NCBI GenBank assembly: GCA_013368325.1
Contig: JAACJK010000228.1
Span: 1-64,000, forward strand
Length of the DNA: 64,000 nucleotides
Reading direction: 5' to 3'
Source: Ephemerocybe angulata
Taxonomy: Eukaryota; Basidiomycota; Agaricomycetes; Agaricales; Psathyrellaceae
Shown here: piece after piece, positions 47,306-59,062 of the stretch
Layout of the letters: every line of letters begins with the position of its first letter
How positions within the stretch are numbered: position 1 is the first letter of the stretch
The notes under the pieces: model-generated
Seen by the model: only the letters and a program-made list of their open reading frames with translations
Told to the model about the DNA's origin: nothing
Database searches by the model: none
Position numbers and translations under genes: made by a program

Positions 47306-48452
47306 TAGACAGGTTGGTGTTCCGTTCGATGGACCTGCGGTCTCCTTTCGATATTCTCTAGCTATGCACGACGACTATTTTCCTTATGTTCTCTTGAATG
47401 TTTGACATATCTATGCATATGATACCACGATAGTGCTTCGCTAGCCTCGAGGCGATGGGCTTGCACCTCTCATGCATGGTTTCGCCTGCGCCAAATTCTC
47501 ATACCACCCAGCATGAGGTGGATCTACAATCATTACGGGCGTATCAATGGGTCAAAGTGCTTGTGTGCTACTTACCCCGGTTCTCTACTAAAAGGAGGTC
47601 ATTCCGCTCTTGGATTTGAAGCGACTTCTCAGATCGTCTTCGTAACCACACGTGTAGCATGTATAACACACTTCAGGAGGGTTGGCAATTGTTGGTTACT
47701 AGGGTGGAGCCTGTTCCCGCGAATATACCGTGAGGAGGGTGGAAAGGGGTTAAATCTTGTCGAGAAGATGTATTCGGTATTTCACGTCGACAAATCAAGC
47801 AACGTTCAGCGGGACTAGTACCCAACGTCCTCAGCACGATTTTCACTTTCAAATACAGGCAGCGCATTGAATGCCTGACCATAGCACGGCATGACCCGAT
47901 AAACGTTTATAGCACCCACCACAGCGACGGAGACGAGCTTACTGAGTGCGAGGCGAGTGGCTAGCTAGCCTCCTTTCGTTTGAACGGAGAGCGAGAATGT
48001 CGATCTGCCTGTCCTTCAGATAGCCATTGCGCGCTGACTATCGGAAACGCTCAATGATGGCACCACATACACGGAACTCCATGACATATGTATTGAGAAC
48101 ATCGGATTGAAATAGTTGGAGGGAGAAGGAGAATATAACTGTACTCAATGTAGCAATATTAGCACAACGATTTTCTCCCCAGAGGTAACAGGGTAGAACA
48201 CGACGTCAAGGACCTGTCATCAGCCTGTCATACTTTCGGTTGCCGCATTTACCATATGGGGCCAATAAGTGGCGCTAAATAGGAACAAAGTATTGACTAA
48301 GACAAACAGACGCGAAAGGGGACAATATTTTGAAAAAATACAGGCGATAGAGCCGGGTCTGCAATAAAGGATACTATCTCGATTTAAGGCACAATAATAG
48401 GGTTAAAAGATATAAGAAACAGAAGATACACTGAGACGACGCTTCCAGAAGA
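47306..48452. other. Intergenic region
   Basis: No gene seen. The open stretch 47,513-47,818 on the plus strand shows no family features. Confidence 0.5.
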
Positions 48453-49198
48453 TCACAACCCTTTCGGCTGAACATTGGAGGGAAGTGAGTCCAGCGCTAC
48501 GAAACGAGATCAGTGGAAAGCTATCGCAACAGAGAACAGTAGAAATCACCTTTTTCCAGTGTGGTGACCAGTCGCTTGATAGGAGGTGTAGGGTAGAAAT
48601 CCTTTTTGAGCATATTTGAGCGGTCCTTAAGGTAGAAAGAGGCGTTCTCGAGGTTGAGCGCAGCAGCTTCGAACGCAGCGCGTGACTTCCTATACATCGC
48701 ACGAAACTCAGCTTCATTTGAGGATTCAGCACCCTCAATACAGTCGCTGAGGGACCAACGACGACTGCGCCCACGAGAGTTGAGTATCTGAGATGCGTCC
48801 GGTCCTGGGTTGAGGGCATCGAGGTACTGCCCCCACATCAGTTCTTCAATGAGCTCCGCCGCATGATATCGCGCCTTGGCCTCCGAGTACTTTTTTATGT
48901 TCCTGGATAAAGTCTCTAAAATGCCCTTAACAGAACCACCGTCCAACTGGAACTGTAAGAAAGGGTAAGCCAGTCTCCACCCGACGTTGGTCGCGTCACT
49001 CACCCAGAACAGTTGGCTATCCTCGTTCGCGCCGGCAGCTGCGCTCGCTGCCTCAGAGGCAGGGTTGGAGGCCGCTGGGAGAATAGTGGAGTCGATGCTG
49101 GCCAGTGGTGGTATGGCGACTACCAGGCTAGACGTACTGTCGATCTGCAACCTTCCATGTTAGTATATGCTCACATGTCCCTTTGCGATTCGCACCAT
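48453..49198 (-). CDS. Hypothetical protein, possible ATG-only first exon
   Basis: Exons 49,198-49,196, 49,144-48,550 and 48,496-48,453; 213 residues. The main exon begins right after an acceptor with a strong branch site (ACTAAC then GGTTGCAG). The best upstream start is an ATG followed at once by a GTGCGAA donor, so the first coding exon would be the start codon alone. The protein has an Ala-rich N-terminus and a helical middle (RYHAAELIEELMWGQYLD, KSRAAFEAAALNLENASF) suggestive of coiled coil. The last exon gives ALDSLPSNVQPKGL. No family was recognised. Confidence 0.5.
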
Positions 49199-50733
49199 AG
49201 GTTACGCGGGCGTCGTTTAAAGATAGAAGAGCGAAAGTCAGACGAACGAACAATATAAGAGCGAAAGATAGAGGGGGGAAAACCAGGAGGGCTCTAGCCT
49301 GGCTGACGGCGTTGCTGGTGAAGGGATGAAAGGAGGAGTGATGGACTTGTGAGCGCAGGGGTGGGCACTGACGTGCAACTTTTCGGGGAAAATCAGCTGT
49401 TGCGGGCGAGCGGGAAAAGCTCACGACTTCTGACCGAGCTATCGGGTCGAGGACCCCAGTACTTTGGTGAGTACACGAGGCCTATTCAAATGCACGTCTT
49501 CTTCCGATCGAATCTGTCCAAACCCCGATAGGGTGGTGCCCGTACAAAAAAGGCTTTAGACCCACGTTTCCGTCGACTATACACAGGGGCACTGCAGGAA
49601 CACCTCACTTTATTTGGGAGCATCCGACCATCTAGAGCACGTTTGGGAAGCCATGTTTGAGAATATCTGGAGCAGGTGATATCAGAGGGAAAGTTTGAGG
49701 ATGTGGTGACCCAATAGAAGGGCGCAAGGCTCGAGGTCGTAGGTGTGAGCCATTTCCCGTGTCATCATACGCATTAGGTGGAGGATTCGGAGTAATATTA
49801 CTAACAGACGGACCATAAGTCGAGCAACGGTCGAGCAAAAAGGGAGAAGGAGGCGTTCACGCGACATGATCAATGAAGTGCAATAAGGTTGTGCCGGTAT
49901 CCGAATCAATTCCAGAAACCTGCATTTAAGCAACCACGCTATATCAAAGCTTAAAGGCTGGGTTAACACACTAGGTAGAACTAATGCTGCTAATACCTGT
50001 GACTCTCAAATCGTTGACACCATGTCATCTAGCCAACGAAGTCCATAGAGCGTTGCTCGAGGCTACCCAGAGGAATCTACCACTCTATTCGTCCTAGGTA
50101 GGTAGAAAGCGAACTGACCCACCTCACGGCAGTAGAGTATGCTACGAGTTAATAGGAATGAACGGGTCAGCTGTCTATAATTTTGCCCGGACCATCACTC
50201 GCGATCATCAATCCGAATACGTTGACACATGCGGCATGTGAGGGATGCTATGACAGTGTACTGAGCACTCTTATCCCAGAGAATACAAAATACGCGCGAA
50301 GCGAGAGACAGAGGAAACTTGGGTAGGAAGCCATGATGCGGTCGAGGTACATTACTATGATAAGCGCCCACGGGCCGAATCGAACCGTGGTTCCGGGCGC
50401 CACTTTTTGTGAACGAGCCACTATCGTTGGTAATCGCTGACGATAGTGAACCGCTGAAAAATTCGAATTCAAATAAAAGCACCACGCTATACTATCAGTA
50501 CCTACTAACACGGACCCACTGGGCATAAACGCCAGCCAGGATGCGAGAACGGGAAAAGCCGTAATCAATACAAGTGCGGCGTAAGTTCCAATCGGCAACT
50601 ACTGTGTGAAGATATCCACAATTACAAGAGAATATGGTAACGGACGCCTTAAGGGTGTCTGGGGATCTCCTGGTACTCGTTATGGTAATAGGGCCAGTTC
50701 CGCGTACACTGACTAGTACATTCCAATTGTAAC
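49199..50733. other. Intergenic region
   Basis: No confident gene. A minus-strand stretch at 50,500-50,598 encodes a hydrophobic helix (YAALVLITAFPVLASWLAF) and could be an exon of a membrane protein. A TAAGCGCCC motif lies at 50,361-50,369. Confidence 0.45.
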
Positions 50734-51146
50734 TCAGAGGCGATGCTCAGAGTATGTTATCTCTTCGATGACCAAGACTTCGACTCGATGACGAATATGA
50801 CGAACACCACCCGAGTGTGGGCAAACTTTCTGATTTACCACGGTGACAGAATGGCCTCCGGTATACGGTGTTGCATTCTGGCGCCGAATCATATCCTGAA
50901 CTGCCTCGGGTCAGCGAAATGACGATTGGGTCGATCAAATATTCGAAAAGTCGCTTACCAATTAGATTTTCATTATAGAAAGCTGTATCCTTGCCATCGT
51001 CACAATGGCATCCTTCTGCTACGACACGAGACTTGGAAGGCGGGACAATACTGCACTTATCTGTTGTGATCAGCACTGCGGTCAGCACGGTGATATATGG
51101 CGGCTAATAGCTTGAAATTACCAGTCCACATCTTGTCCTTATCCAT
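50734..51146 (-). CDS. Hypothetical small protein (possibly the 3' part of a longer gene)
   Basis: Exons 51,146-51,122, 51,075-50,959 and 50,900-50,734 with consistent phases, 102 residues from the ATG chosen (MDKDKMWTVLITTDKCS). The last exon opens a frame of 55 codons, ...TPYTGGHSVTVVNQK ... EVLVIEEITYSEHRL. No family was recognised. The start is the least sure part; other exons may lie upstream. Confidence 0.45.
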
Positions 51147-54100
51147 ATGGCTAAAGCCATCTGACCAACCTTCTATCCTATGGTAGGGATTATCAGGTCG
51201 CATGCACACAACGCTCAAAAAAAAATCACGTAGAGAGATATAAACTGTTAAAGCTCAGAATGACTCCCTAAGGTATGCATAATTTAGACTCACCATGCAT
51301 CATACCGATGGGATAGATTGTGGGCGGTCGACCGTATGCCCCAAGTTGTCGGGGGCGAAGGAGGGATAGCGGAACTCCAACGGATTGTACCGGTACTTAA
51401 GGTACTTAGGCTACGTAAACGAGTCCAGGGTACACACTTCGAAGCGATTGATCTAGTCCAAATGGGGCGTCGGCATAGTACATATTGTGACGACGCCACC
51501 CGCGACAGTGGAACATTCAAGTGCTCCCAACTCCAAAGATTTTGCAGCTATCCCATGCACCTCCTATGGCATCAGCTCGAGGTCTGCCAGACGTGGCCAA
51601 GCAGGCATGTTGTCGCCGCGGAAATGTCGCAGAAACCTTGACCTTGACACATCACGCAAAGCACCGCCAACTACGTCCAGGCACGTCTCGGCGAGCCGTA
51701 GGAGGTGCCACCCTCCGCAGTTTATATTCCGGGACGGCTACCTAAAGCGCAAGATGGTCAAGTCTGGGAATCACCGACATAGTAGAATCGGCGAGCGTCT
51801 ACTGCGTTACCTCCTCATCTTCTACTGTTCCAGGGATTGACAGTTCGTTTGCTCAGTATACAGTGTCCTCGCAGACCGAATTTTCCGAGCTGCCTCTGAG
51901 GTCGTTCATCCTGTCCGCCTAACACATATGGGGCTGAACTTGGGGAAATTACTTAGCAGATTGTGCGGAACACAGCCACTGATGCGCGAGCTGGCAGAAT
52001 TCGCAATGGTTCCGACTGATTGCTCATCCCGCCCTGTCTTCCACCATAACAGTCATATACATTCGCGCTGGACACCATTGTCCATTCACATCCAACAAAG
52101 CCGACCCCGCTACTAGATAGTGAGTCCATCCTCTCGATTATCCCTCATGTTCCTTCGTTCTGACGAGCGCCCAGTGCGCTGCTCCCAGGGAATAAAGCAG
52201 GAAATCGGCCACTGGACTGTAGCTTAGATATGGTATCGTGTAAGCACGCTCATATTCTTATGCCCTCCACATCCTAGCAACTGTCTCAGCCCACTGTCTC
52301 TAGCCCCACTCCCGTAAATCTTCCTACAACGCTGAAGTGCCCGTCGTCGTCGCTACTACCTCCGGTTCGCGTCTATCGATGCACCGTCAACATCATCTAC
52401 CCTCCCAAACCATCGCCCCCATTGCCTGCCTTGTGCGTCGAGAGCGCATTTAAACAGTTCCAAGGATGAGCAGTTAGAGGAGAATTTGGCAGACAAGGAG
52501 TACGAGGAGCAGGTGACCATGTGTAGTGGATGGGCTGGTGGACGAGCCGGACGCAAAGGTACGTCGCCTACATATATATCGTTGTTTCAGACTAAACATG
52601 AACTAAACATATATCTAGTCTGGTTATGCGGACGCGGTGGCCCGGAGGTTGCGGTTGACGTTCATGAAGGACAAGGATTACATGTTGATCACCGAAGGCC
52701 TCGTTCTACAGCGAGAAGCGGATATCGATCAACGGAGGTGTCCAGGCCACCTAAATGAGTCCAGCGTGTGCGTCTGGTCGAGAGTGCCAGCCCAGGTATC
52801 ATGTAACTCAGGTTCCTTTAAAAACCTACCAGTCAGTACGTCTCCCTTTGTCTTTTACTGGCTTTCCTCTTCATTATCTTTTCAGGAAAGAACTCTCAAC
52901 ACTGTAGTGTCGAGTTCTCCCCTCTGTAGCATCAAAACATGAATAAGAAGTGCACAGACGTCATCAGTGAGTCTACCGGCATAGGTTGCAAGTTCTTAGG
53001 CTAAAGGTTCTCTAGCTACATCCCGGTTAACATACCACATACTCCTGTACTTTACCATGCCCATCGGAATTGCCTTGACCGCCGAACTATGGGTAGCTCA
53101 ACCACATAGGCCCCACACTCCGCCACTCACTTCATTGTCACGTTCGGCAAGTCGGCTCTCAACAAATACTCTGCAAACACCGTGTCAACTCGTCGTTGCC
53201 CATCTACCCCAATCGCGATTCCACGTTGGATGAAGGGCTACAAGCTGGACATGGAAGACTATGAGAGCTATTTCCCTCGCGTGAAGCTCATCTGAAGTGT
53301 GCACGCGACCGCGAGAGAGGGACCGGTTTAAACGAGTGCGAGAAGGGACCCATGGCAGTATCAACTTCCCGGTTGATGGCAACAGTACGAGAATAACGCC
53401 AACGCCAGCATCAGTCACCTCCACCCCTCCTATGAACGCTAGCCGTGTGTCCACTGTTTCCTGCCTTGCCACACAACGCCTCATCGTCTCCGGCACCATA
53501 TGCGTCGTCTGTGCCACTAAAATTGATCTCGACGCTCTCGATGAAGAACGAGCACCCTGCACCTCCGGCATCACCGTCGACCCCCGAAGTAAATGTGAAG
53601 TAGGATCAGTTGGAGAGGCGGTTGGCTTGGCTAGATCATGGTGTGCCTTGGGCTTGCGTTGGATTGGAGCCGGTGAAGCGGGCTGCACTCGCGCTTCAAT
53701 CTTCTTCCTGTTGAGCAGGATCCTCCACCAATCAATTCCCAGCGATACCCAACCCCAAGTCGAGATCACAGTTCACAACAGTCGAGGGCGCCGCATGCCC
53801 CAGTCGCCTTTACATACGACAATGGTCGACCTCACGACTCCGTAATCACAACGACGGCTGAACACGACAGCATTCAACCGCGGTGCTCTCCTCCAGGACC
53901 GCTTTCCCATCACTGCCTTTCGTATGCCTCGCATGTTCTCATGCGCCAGCATCCTGTCCGCAAGCCAAGTCCCTGTCACTCGCGCCATTTGATGCTCTCG
54001 CTCGAGTCCATTTACACCGTACACGGAGATCGTGGGCTCCTCAGGTGAAGGTTGCATCTCATTATTAAAATGGAAGTGAAAATAAATAATATAACCTCAA

Positions 54101-54210
54101 AATAATCAAGCACCAAATACGAGAGGAACCAATGCTTCATAGATAACGTAAATGGGTTCGTGTTAACAAGGATTTGAGAGATATCTCATAATAAGCAGGA
54201 GTCGCACCGT
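51147..54210. other. Intergenic region with no clear gene
   Basis: The stretch 53,185-53,850 is open on both strands for about 180-190 codons. Neither translation shows family motifs, and flanking exons could not be joined. A minus-strand stretch near 51,560-51,640 reads RLADLELMP, reminiscent of the end of an LRR protein, but stops lie close by. Nothing else was seen. Confidence 0.45.
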
Positions 54211-55992
54211 CTAGAAGTCCCACTCTCTCTCATCTTCGTATACATGCATGGGTATCACCCTGAGGAACAGTCCCTCCCTCTGCTTCGTCCTCAAGCGTCT
54301 TCGTAAAGCATGCTCTTTGAATACCGGCTCGTTGACATACGAGACCGTTATCATACAAGGTATGGCTATATCTCTCCTCTGGAGATAGGAAAACTCCGCG
54401 TCGAGGGTGCTATGCGACCTACGCATGTTATGCAGCTCCAGATGTCGAAGGGCCGGAAACTGTGTTGGGTAACTACTCCCGTCTTCCTTCAAATCTGTAC
54501 GTCCAAACCGGTAGCCAAACACGGCAGATGAATCTAGGACCAAGTGTTCCAGGGCGGATAGGATGGGGAGGGCAAGTAAAACGTATCCTCTTGGACCCAT
54601 CATTTCACATAATCGAAGAAACTGAAGAGTATCGACTATATCTGATGCATCCACGAAACGGCTGATGCAGTCTGGTACCTCTTTGCTTTCTTCTTGGGAG
54701 ACATTGAGCTCTATGTCTAGTTTGACTAGGGAAGGCATGCGGAGAAACTCGAGCATATCTACACCTCCTCGCCTGATATGAAACTCTCTCACAGACCTCA
54801 GAACTAGTGGGTGTATTCTGAGGTCGCTGAGCACAGGGTCGTCCGCTGCTCCAGTAAAGGGTTCGCTGTAATGCAAATCGACCGTAAGACTTTCCAAGGA
54901 TGAACAATGTTTGAGTACGTCCATCAGCTTCGTCCCTCCCCAGTCCCATCGAATTAGGAAGGAAGTTAGCCTGTTTAGCACAGGGACAGGTATGTGTATG
55001 GGATATGAGGACGCCTCTTCCTGATGCTGCGACACATGGTGTTGAGAGGGAAGGTACACACGCAGTGCTTTCAACTGCGGTGGAAGATGCGCAAAAATGG
55101 ATTGACTCGCGTCGTTGGAATCGTCCCAACTTCCGTGGAAGCCATTGTCACGAAATAGTAGTGAAAACGATCGGAGTGCAGACCAGCGGTGAAAGCTCGA
55201 ATTATCTTGGGAGCCATCGCCCAACGCCTGAATCCAGTTTCTGAAACATACGATCGTCGAAAATTGCAGAGATAAGTGGTCTATATTCGGGCCATCCATC
55301 ATGAGCCTTGCCATTGTCGGGTGATTGGCTTCGCATACACCACCATGAATGCACTGGCAAGGCCGATGATGAGCAGAGCGACAGTAGCGTAGAGCTTTAG
55401 GAAGGCTCTTCGAACGGCCGAGCCATGTCGAGATCCGATCGAATTCTTCTTCGTGACCTTGACAACGTACTTCAGGATACTCGTACCCGAGGCATGCACA
55501 AGGTGACATTGTTATGCTCGTCCACAGCGAAGGCGTCGCATGAGCTGCAGCACGCCAGCTACGACATACCCATCCCAAGTGTGTCAAATTTTCGCGATCG
55601 AAATAGCACAGACTGTAAGGCAGGGTAAGGGCGAATATTTCACTCAAAAGCTCTTGCGGAATCTTTCTGACAGGAGAGAGAACCATGCTGCATTTTGACC
55701 GCTCTAGTTCAAGGACATGAACCTTTTCCAACAGGCTGTTGATTTGCTCAGTCAGGTCCCCTGATATTTGTCGGAGGTGGTTGGCCTCTATCGACTTAGG
55801 TTCGTTGTTGCTCAGGAGTAACCCTGACAAGTTAGACGGGAAGGTCATGAGGATGGTGCGTGCTACAGGAATAAAGAATCTGAATTCAAGACCGAGTACT
55901 TCGTTCGCATCCATATTTATATCCAGGTTCGCCTCTACCACTGCAGCGGCAGGCGATTGCATCGGATGATATATAGGCACAGTAGCGAGCAT
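54211..55992 (-). CDS. F-box protein with N-terminal coiled coil
   Basis: Single open frame of 593 residues. Residues about 75-100 form a heptad-like helix (QINSLLEKVHVLELERSK). It leads directly into the F-box, SPVRKIPQELLSEIF (106-120) ... VCRSWRAAAHATPSLWTSI (142-160), the standard agaricomycete layout. The rest is leucine-rich without cysteine clusters. Presumed SCF adaptor, unknown target. The start is taken at 55,992; a later Met at about residue 27 is possible. It differs from the F-box gene at 27,563 in having no late introns. Confidence 0.85.
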   Translation of the reverse strand: MLATVPIYHPMQSPAAAVVEANLDINMDANEVLGLEFRFFIPVARTILMTFPSNLSGLLLSNNEPKSIEANHLRQISGDLTEQINSLLEKVHVLELERSKCSMVLSPVRKIPQELLSEIFALTLPYSLCYFDRENLTHLGWVCRSWRAAAHATPSLWTSITMSPCACLGYEYPEVRCQGHEEEFDRISTWLGRSKSLPKALRYCRSAHHRPCQCIHGGVCEANHPTMARLMMDGPNIDHLSLQFSTIVCFRNWIQALGDGSQDNSSFHRWSALRSFSLLFRDNGFHGSWDDSNDASQSIFAHLPPQLKALRVYLPSQHHVSQHQEEASSYPIHIPVPVLNRLTSFLIRWDWGGTKLMDVLKHCSSLESLTVDLHYSEPFTGAADDPVLSDLRIHPLVLRSVREFHIRRGGVDMLEFLRMPSLVKLDIELNVSQEESKEVPDCISRFVDASDIVDTLQFLRLCEMMGPRGYVLLALPILSALEHLVLDSSAVFGYRFGRTDLKEDGSSYPTQFPALRHLELHNMRRSHSTLDAEFSYLQRRDIAIPCMITVSYVNEPVFKEHALRRRLRTKQREGLFLRVIPMHVYEDEREWDF

Positions 55993-56150
55993 AAGTAACG
56001 CTTCCTCAGAGGCCTACCAAGCAACTCACTAGTGAGTCATAAGTATCGGAGAACAATAACAGTCTGCGGTCGAACCTCGGATTATAGACGTTGCACGGAA
56101 TACACGATGATGTTCTACAAAAGTCGATAACCAATCGCCGTGAACGGATA

Positions 56151-56839
56151 TCAGGCCTCCACCTTCCCAAAGGCCTTGACCCAAACCCGGTCCAATAATC
56201 TGTGGGGAAGCAAGCAGAGCGTATTAGCAATACCCGGCCAGCAGTAGCATATACAGACTTACTCGCTAAGAAGAGATAATATGAGCTCGCATTCGTGCCT
56301 CTGGACGTTGCAGTAACACATCCGCTCCGTAGAGATATTGCGGGCGTATCTGACGATGACTATAGTACCCATCCAAGAACGCTTGAAGATCTTATTCATG
56401 CATCTGTTGTAAGGCGGTATGACCTTGCATGGATCAAGATAGACCCTATATGCAAAGGGTAGCGGCTTCCCAGTGCCCGGATTCGTGCAGAGGAGGATAC
56501 TGATGGAACCATTCGGGAAAAATGGCTCGCTTAAGTCGACCTCGTCGACGACGTTGCCGTTCTTGGCAGAGGTGAATGTAGGGGCATGCCAGATGTCTGG
56601 GACAAGGCTGTCGTAGCGAATAGCCAACACTTCTACGTCCTTAACCTTGGCAATCGTCAGTAATCACGCGTTATGGGAAGCCATAATAAGTGTGCGTACT
56701 CTGAGAGAGTCGGCCGGCATAGGCTCATTGGCAGGATGCTACAAGAAAGGCCGCAGTCAGAAAGTGTGGCGAAGAGACGAGCACAATCCATACTCACGTG
56801 TCTGAGTAACTGGACGTCGCTCCATAGGGTGTTCTGCAT
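56151..56839 (-). CDS. Hypothetical protein, four exons
   Basis: Exons 56,839-56,798, 56,738-56,700, 56,645-56,263 and 56,199-56,151, phases consistent, 170 residues from MQNTLWSDVQLLRH. The frame is open upstream of this Met, so an additional 5' exon (with ...SFATSFLPPNRDH) may belong. The central exon reads VLAIRYDSLVPDIWHAPTF and NPGTGKPLPFAYRVYLDP; the end is ELLDRVWVKAFGKVEA. No family was recognised. An alternative last join gives a longer tail to 56,006. Confidence 0.5.
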
Positions 56840-57304
56840 GTGGTCGCGGTTGGGGGGGAGGAATGAAGTAGCGAAGGAAAGAACTTGAGATTTTGGGAAG
56901 ATCAGCAAGTCTATTTATGAAATATTTTACACCGGGACGTTACAAGCCAGATGTGGACGATGTGGAAGACAAGCCGTGCGCCCACCCTTGGCGACGCAGA
57001 CCTTCAAGGTGCAGTTTAAGGCGTTTCTAACGGCCAATTCTACCCGAAAGGAGGTATCTTGAGCTGGTTCGAATTGTAAGTATAGGCTCAATTAAGATCG
57101 AAATCGCTCACCTCCATATAAAGGGTTCCCCTATGTGCAGATAGGTACCCCGATCATCGACAACCGATCTCCAGTCCACGACTTCAAAGCTTGGCCCTTT
57201 GATAATCTTGAAAGCTTTTCGGGGATCTGTATGAATGTCAGACAAGACCTAACTACATTATGGTGCACATCATCCCGCCTTCATGCCTTTACGGTGGTTC
57301 CGAA
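56840..57304. other. Intergenic region
   Basis: No gene seen. It probably contains the promoter of the minus-strand gene ending at 56,151 and the 3' flank of the next one. Confidence 0.4.
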
Positions 57305-58452
57305 TCATCGGTACATGATTGAGTTACTCTTCTGGAAGAGTTCCGCCACCGTTCCTGGATCTGGTCCATCTCGGTAATCTGAAAAATACACACCGTTTCT
57401 TGTCCTTGGAATCACCCAGCAATGCTGATCCCCCATGAATCTGGATCCTATCTCGGCGGACGGATACACCGAATGTTCGAAGGGTGGACCTCGAGTCACT
57501 TGAAACATATGTCTGCTCCCTTCATGGACGACCACAATGGACTTCGCCTCCCCGTGGACACCCGTTATCGAGCGATTGGACAGAGTGAACGCGAGGTTAT
57601 CTACGAAGGTAGATTTTGCGAAAGGTGCTATTGCCTGTTTCGCAGTCATATAGCAGCTGAAAGGGGCTAGGAAAGACATTTGTTTAGAATAGATAACCGG
57701 TATCTTCACTCGGCAACCAGAAGGCTTAGAGGCCCGGGAGGCAATGAACGGTAAGACTCACTTAAAGAAGTCCCAAGAACATGGCGATACGGCTCGCACC
57801 GAATCAAATGTACATTGACTCGAACTCGTATGCCCAACCGAGACTTGCTGAATTGCATCTTGTAACCCCGGTGAACTGCCGCGGACCAACTTTTGTCCGC
57901 CTCGAGGGTCCAGTTTTCTCTGGATATGCCTTCAGATTTGAGAATACTTCCGACCAAGGCATGCATGGTCGGGGAACCAGCCACCCTCGGGTCATCCAAA
58001 TGAAAACCGTCATCTCGGAGAAGTCGTTGAATTCCGTAGAAGGTAGCGAGTGTTGAACAGATATCCAGGGGACAATTTCGTGCGGGGCATCTGAGAAAAT
58101 AGCGTAGGACGGACTTTCCGTATATCATAGCGGTTTCTCCGTCGACCAAGGCGAGTAATGTCGCTGGCCTATGAACGTATAGACCTAAGAAGCGTTCGAA
58201 ATCCCAGGTGCGTCGGGAGTAGGCGTGATACCAGTAGCGAAGACGAGAGCCCAGCGACGACAACCGTATTATGTCGGACACTCCCATCAGACTCAGAAAC
58301 TGAGAAGTTGATTCGTCTGGAGCTCTCAGTAAGAAGCTTTCCAGCGGGCTGAGAGGAGAAGAAAGTTGAGTCTGGGTCGAATCCATCGTGGAGCAGATGC
58401 AAGAATCGGAATCGGAAGTATTTAACGGCATGATCCGGCAAAGCCCGTTCAC
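57305..58452 (-). CDS. F-box/nucleotidyltransferase-like protein, probable one-base frameshift
   Basis: Paralogue of the gene at 37,227-38,404. The exon 58,452-57,760 reads FLSLMGVSDIIRLSSLGS (degenerate F-box helix), then RTWDFERFLGLYV, GETAMIYGKSVLRYFLR and NCPLDIC, the nucleotidyltransferase-like region. After an intron starting GTGAGT, the next exon reads FAKSTFVDNLAFTLSNRS and stops at 57,305, or slightly beyond if a 37-base intron near 57,385 is removed. The exon join needs phase 2, but exon 1 ends at phase 1. One more G in the run near 57,768 would give the expected GDFFK end. This is again either a homopolymer error or decay. Confidence 0.68.
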
Positions 58453-58720
58453 ACGACTTGCGCTGCCCCTCGCACCTGCTTAACCAACCCCACTATCACG
58501 AGCAGGTTGCTGCCTGTCCCCCGAAGCAAGACAGAATGTACTCTATCCGCACCCCACCCCCATGATGGACTCTAACTTCACGAACGAAACGCACGCACAC
58601 CTGTAACGGTGAAACTCTGGCATAACAGCACGACAAAATACCAACTTCCTGAAACCTGAGCACAGCGGTCAGGCAGTGGGTGAGTATAAAGGGCGTCTGA
58701 GTTTTTTAAGCACCACAGAA

Positions 58721-59059
58721 ATGCCACAACTGACTATGGACGAAATCGAATTCTGTTGTTTCGTTAGTAAAAGAGGTGAGCACATTCGACCCATACACGT
58801 ACTCCAAAATACTGACACCTATTTACCTTCGAGATGGGTAAGAAGATGTCTTCCTTGCACCCCAATAACTTCATCCTGACCAATACAGGTCTATTGAGGA
58901 GTTCGATAAGCACAAAGTCGGTTATCTGCCTACGTCATCCGACCTTATTACCGATTTTCTAATGTGCGCTGCACGATATCATGCATTCAGCTTATGCGAA
59001 GAATTTCGAAGGTGAGATTTAACGGTCGCCCGCGTGTATGTACACTTATCAGTATCTAG
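58721..59059 (+). CDS. Small hypothetical gene just upstream of the RNR-like gene
   Basis: Tentative exons 58,721-58,837, 58,899-59,011 and 59,053-59,059, 78 residues, starting MPQLTMDEIEFCCFVSKRGE and ending SLCEEFRSI. Its stop lies four bases before the ATG of the RNR-like gene. FVSKRGEHIRP loosely recalls the F-V-x-K-R-D-G-R start of an RNR ATP-cone. This may therefore be a relic of the 5' end of that gene rather than a separate gene; frames do not join as read. Confidence 0.3.
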
Positions 59060-59062
59060 AGG

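Noticed and set aside
50340..50420. tRNA-like T-loop (GGTTCGATTC) or retroelement primer-binding-site-like TGGCGCCCGGAAC on the minus strand
   Set aside because: The stem around the T-loop does not pair, no acceptor, D or anticodon arms fit, and there are no LTRs or polymerase frames nearby.
53185..53850. Overlapping open frames of 182-194 codons on both strands
   Set aside because: Neither has family motifs or partner exons, and complementary openness in GC-rich DNA is common. Kept only as a note on the region.
54310..54530. Small plus-strand open frames inside 54,211-55,992
   Set aside because: Shadows of the F-box gene on the opposite strand.
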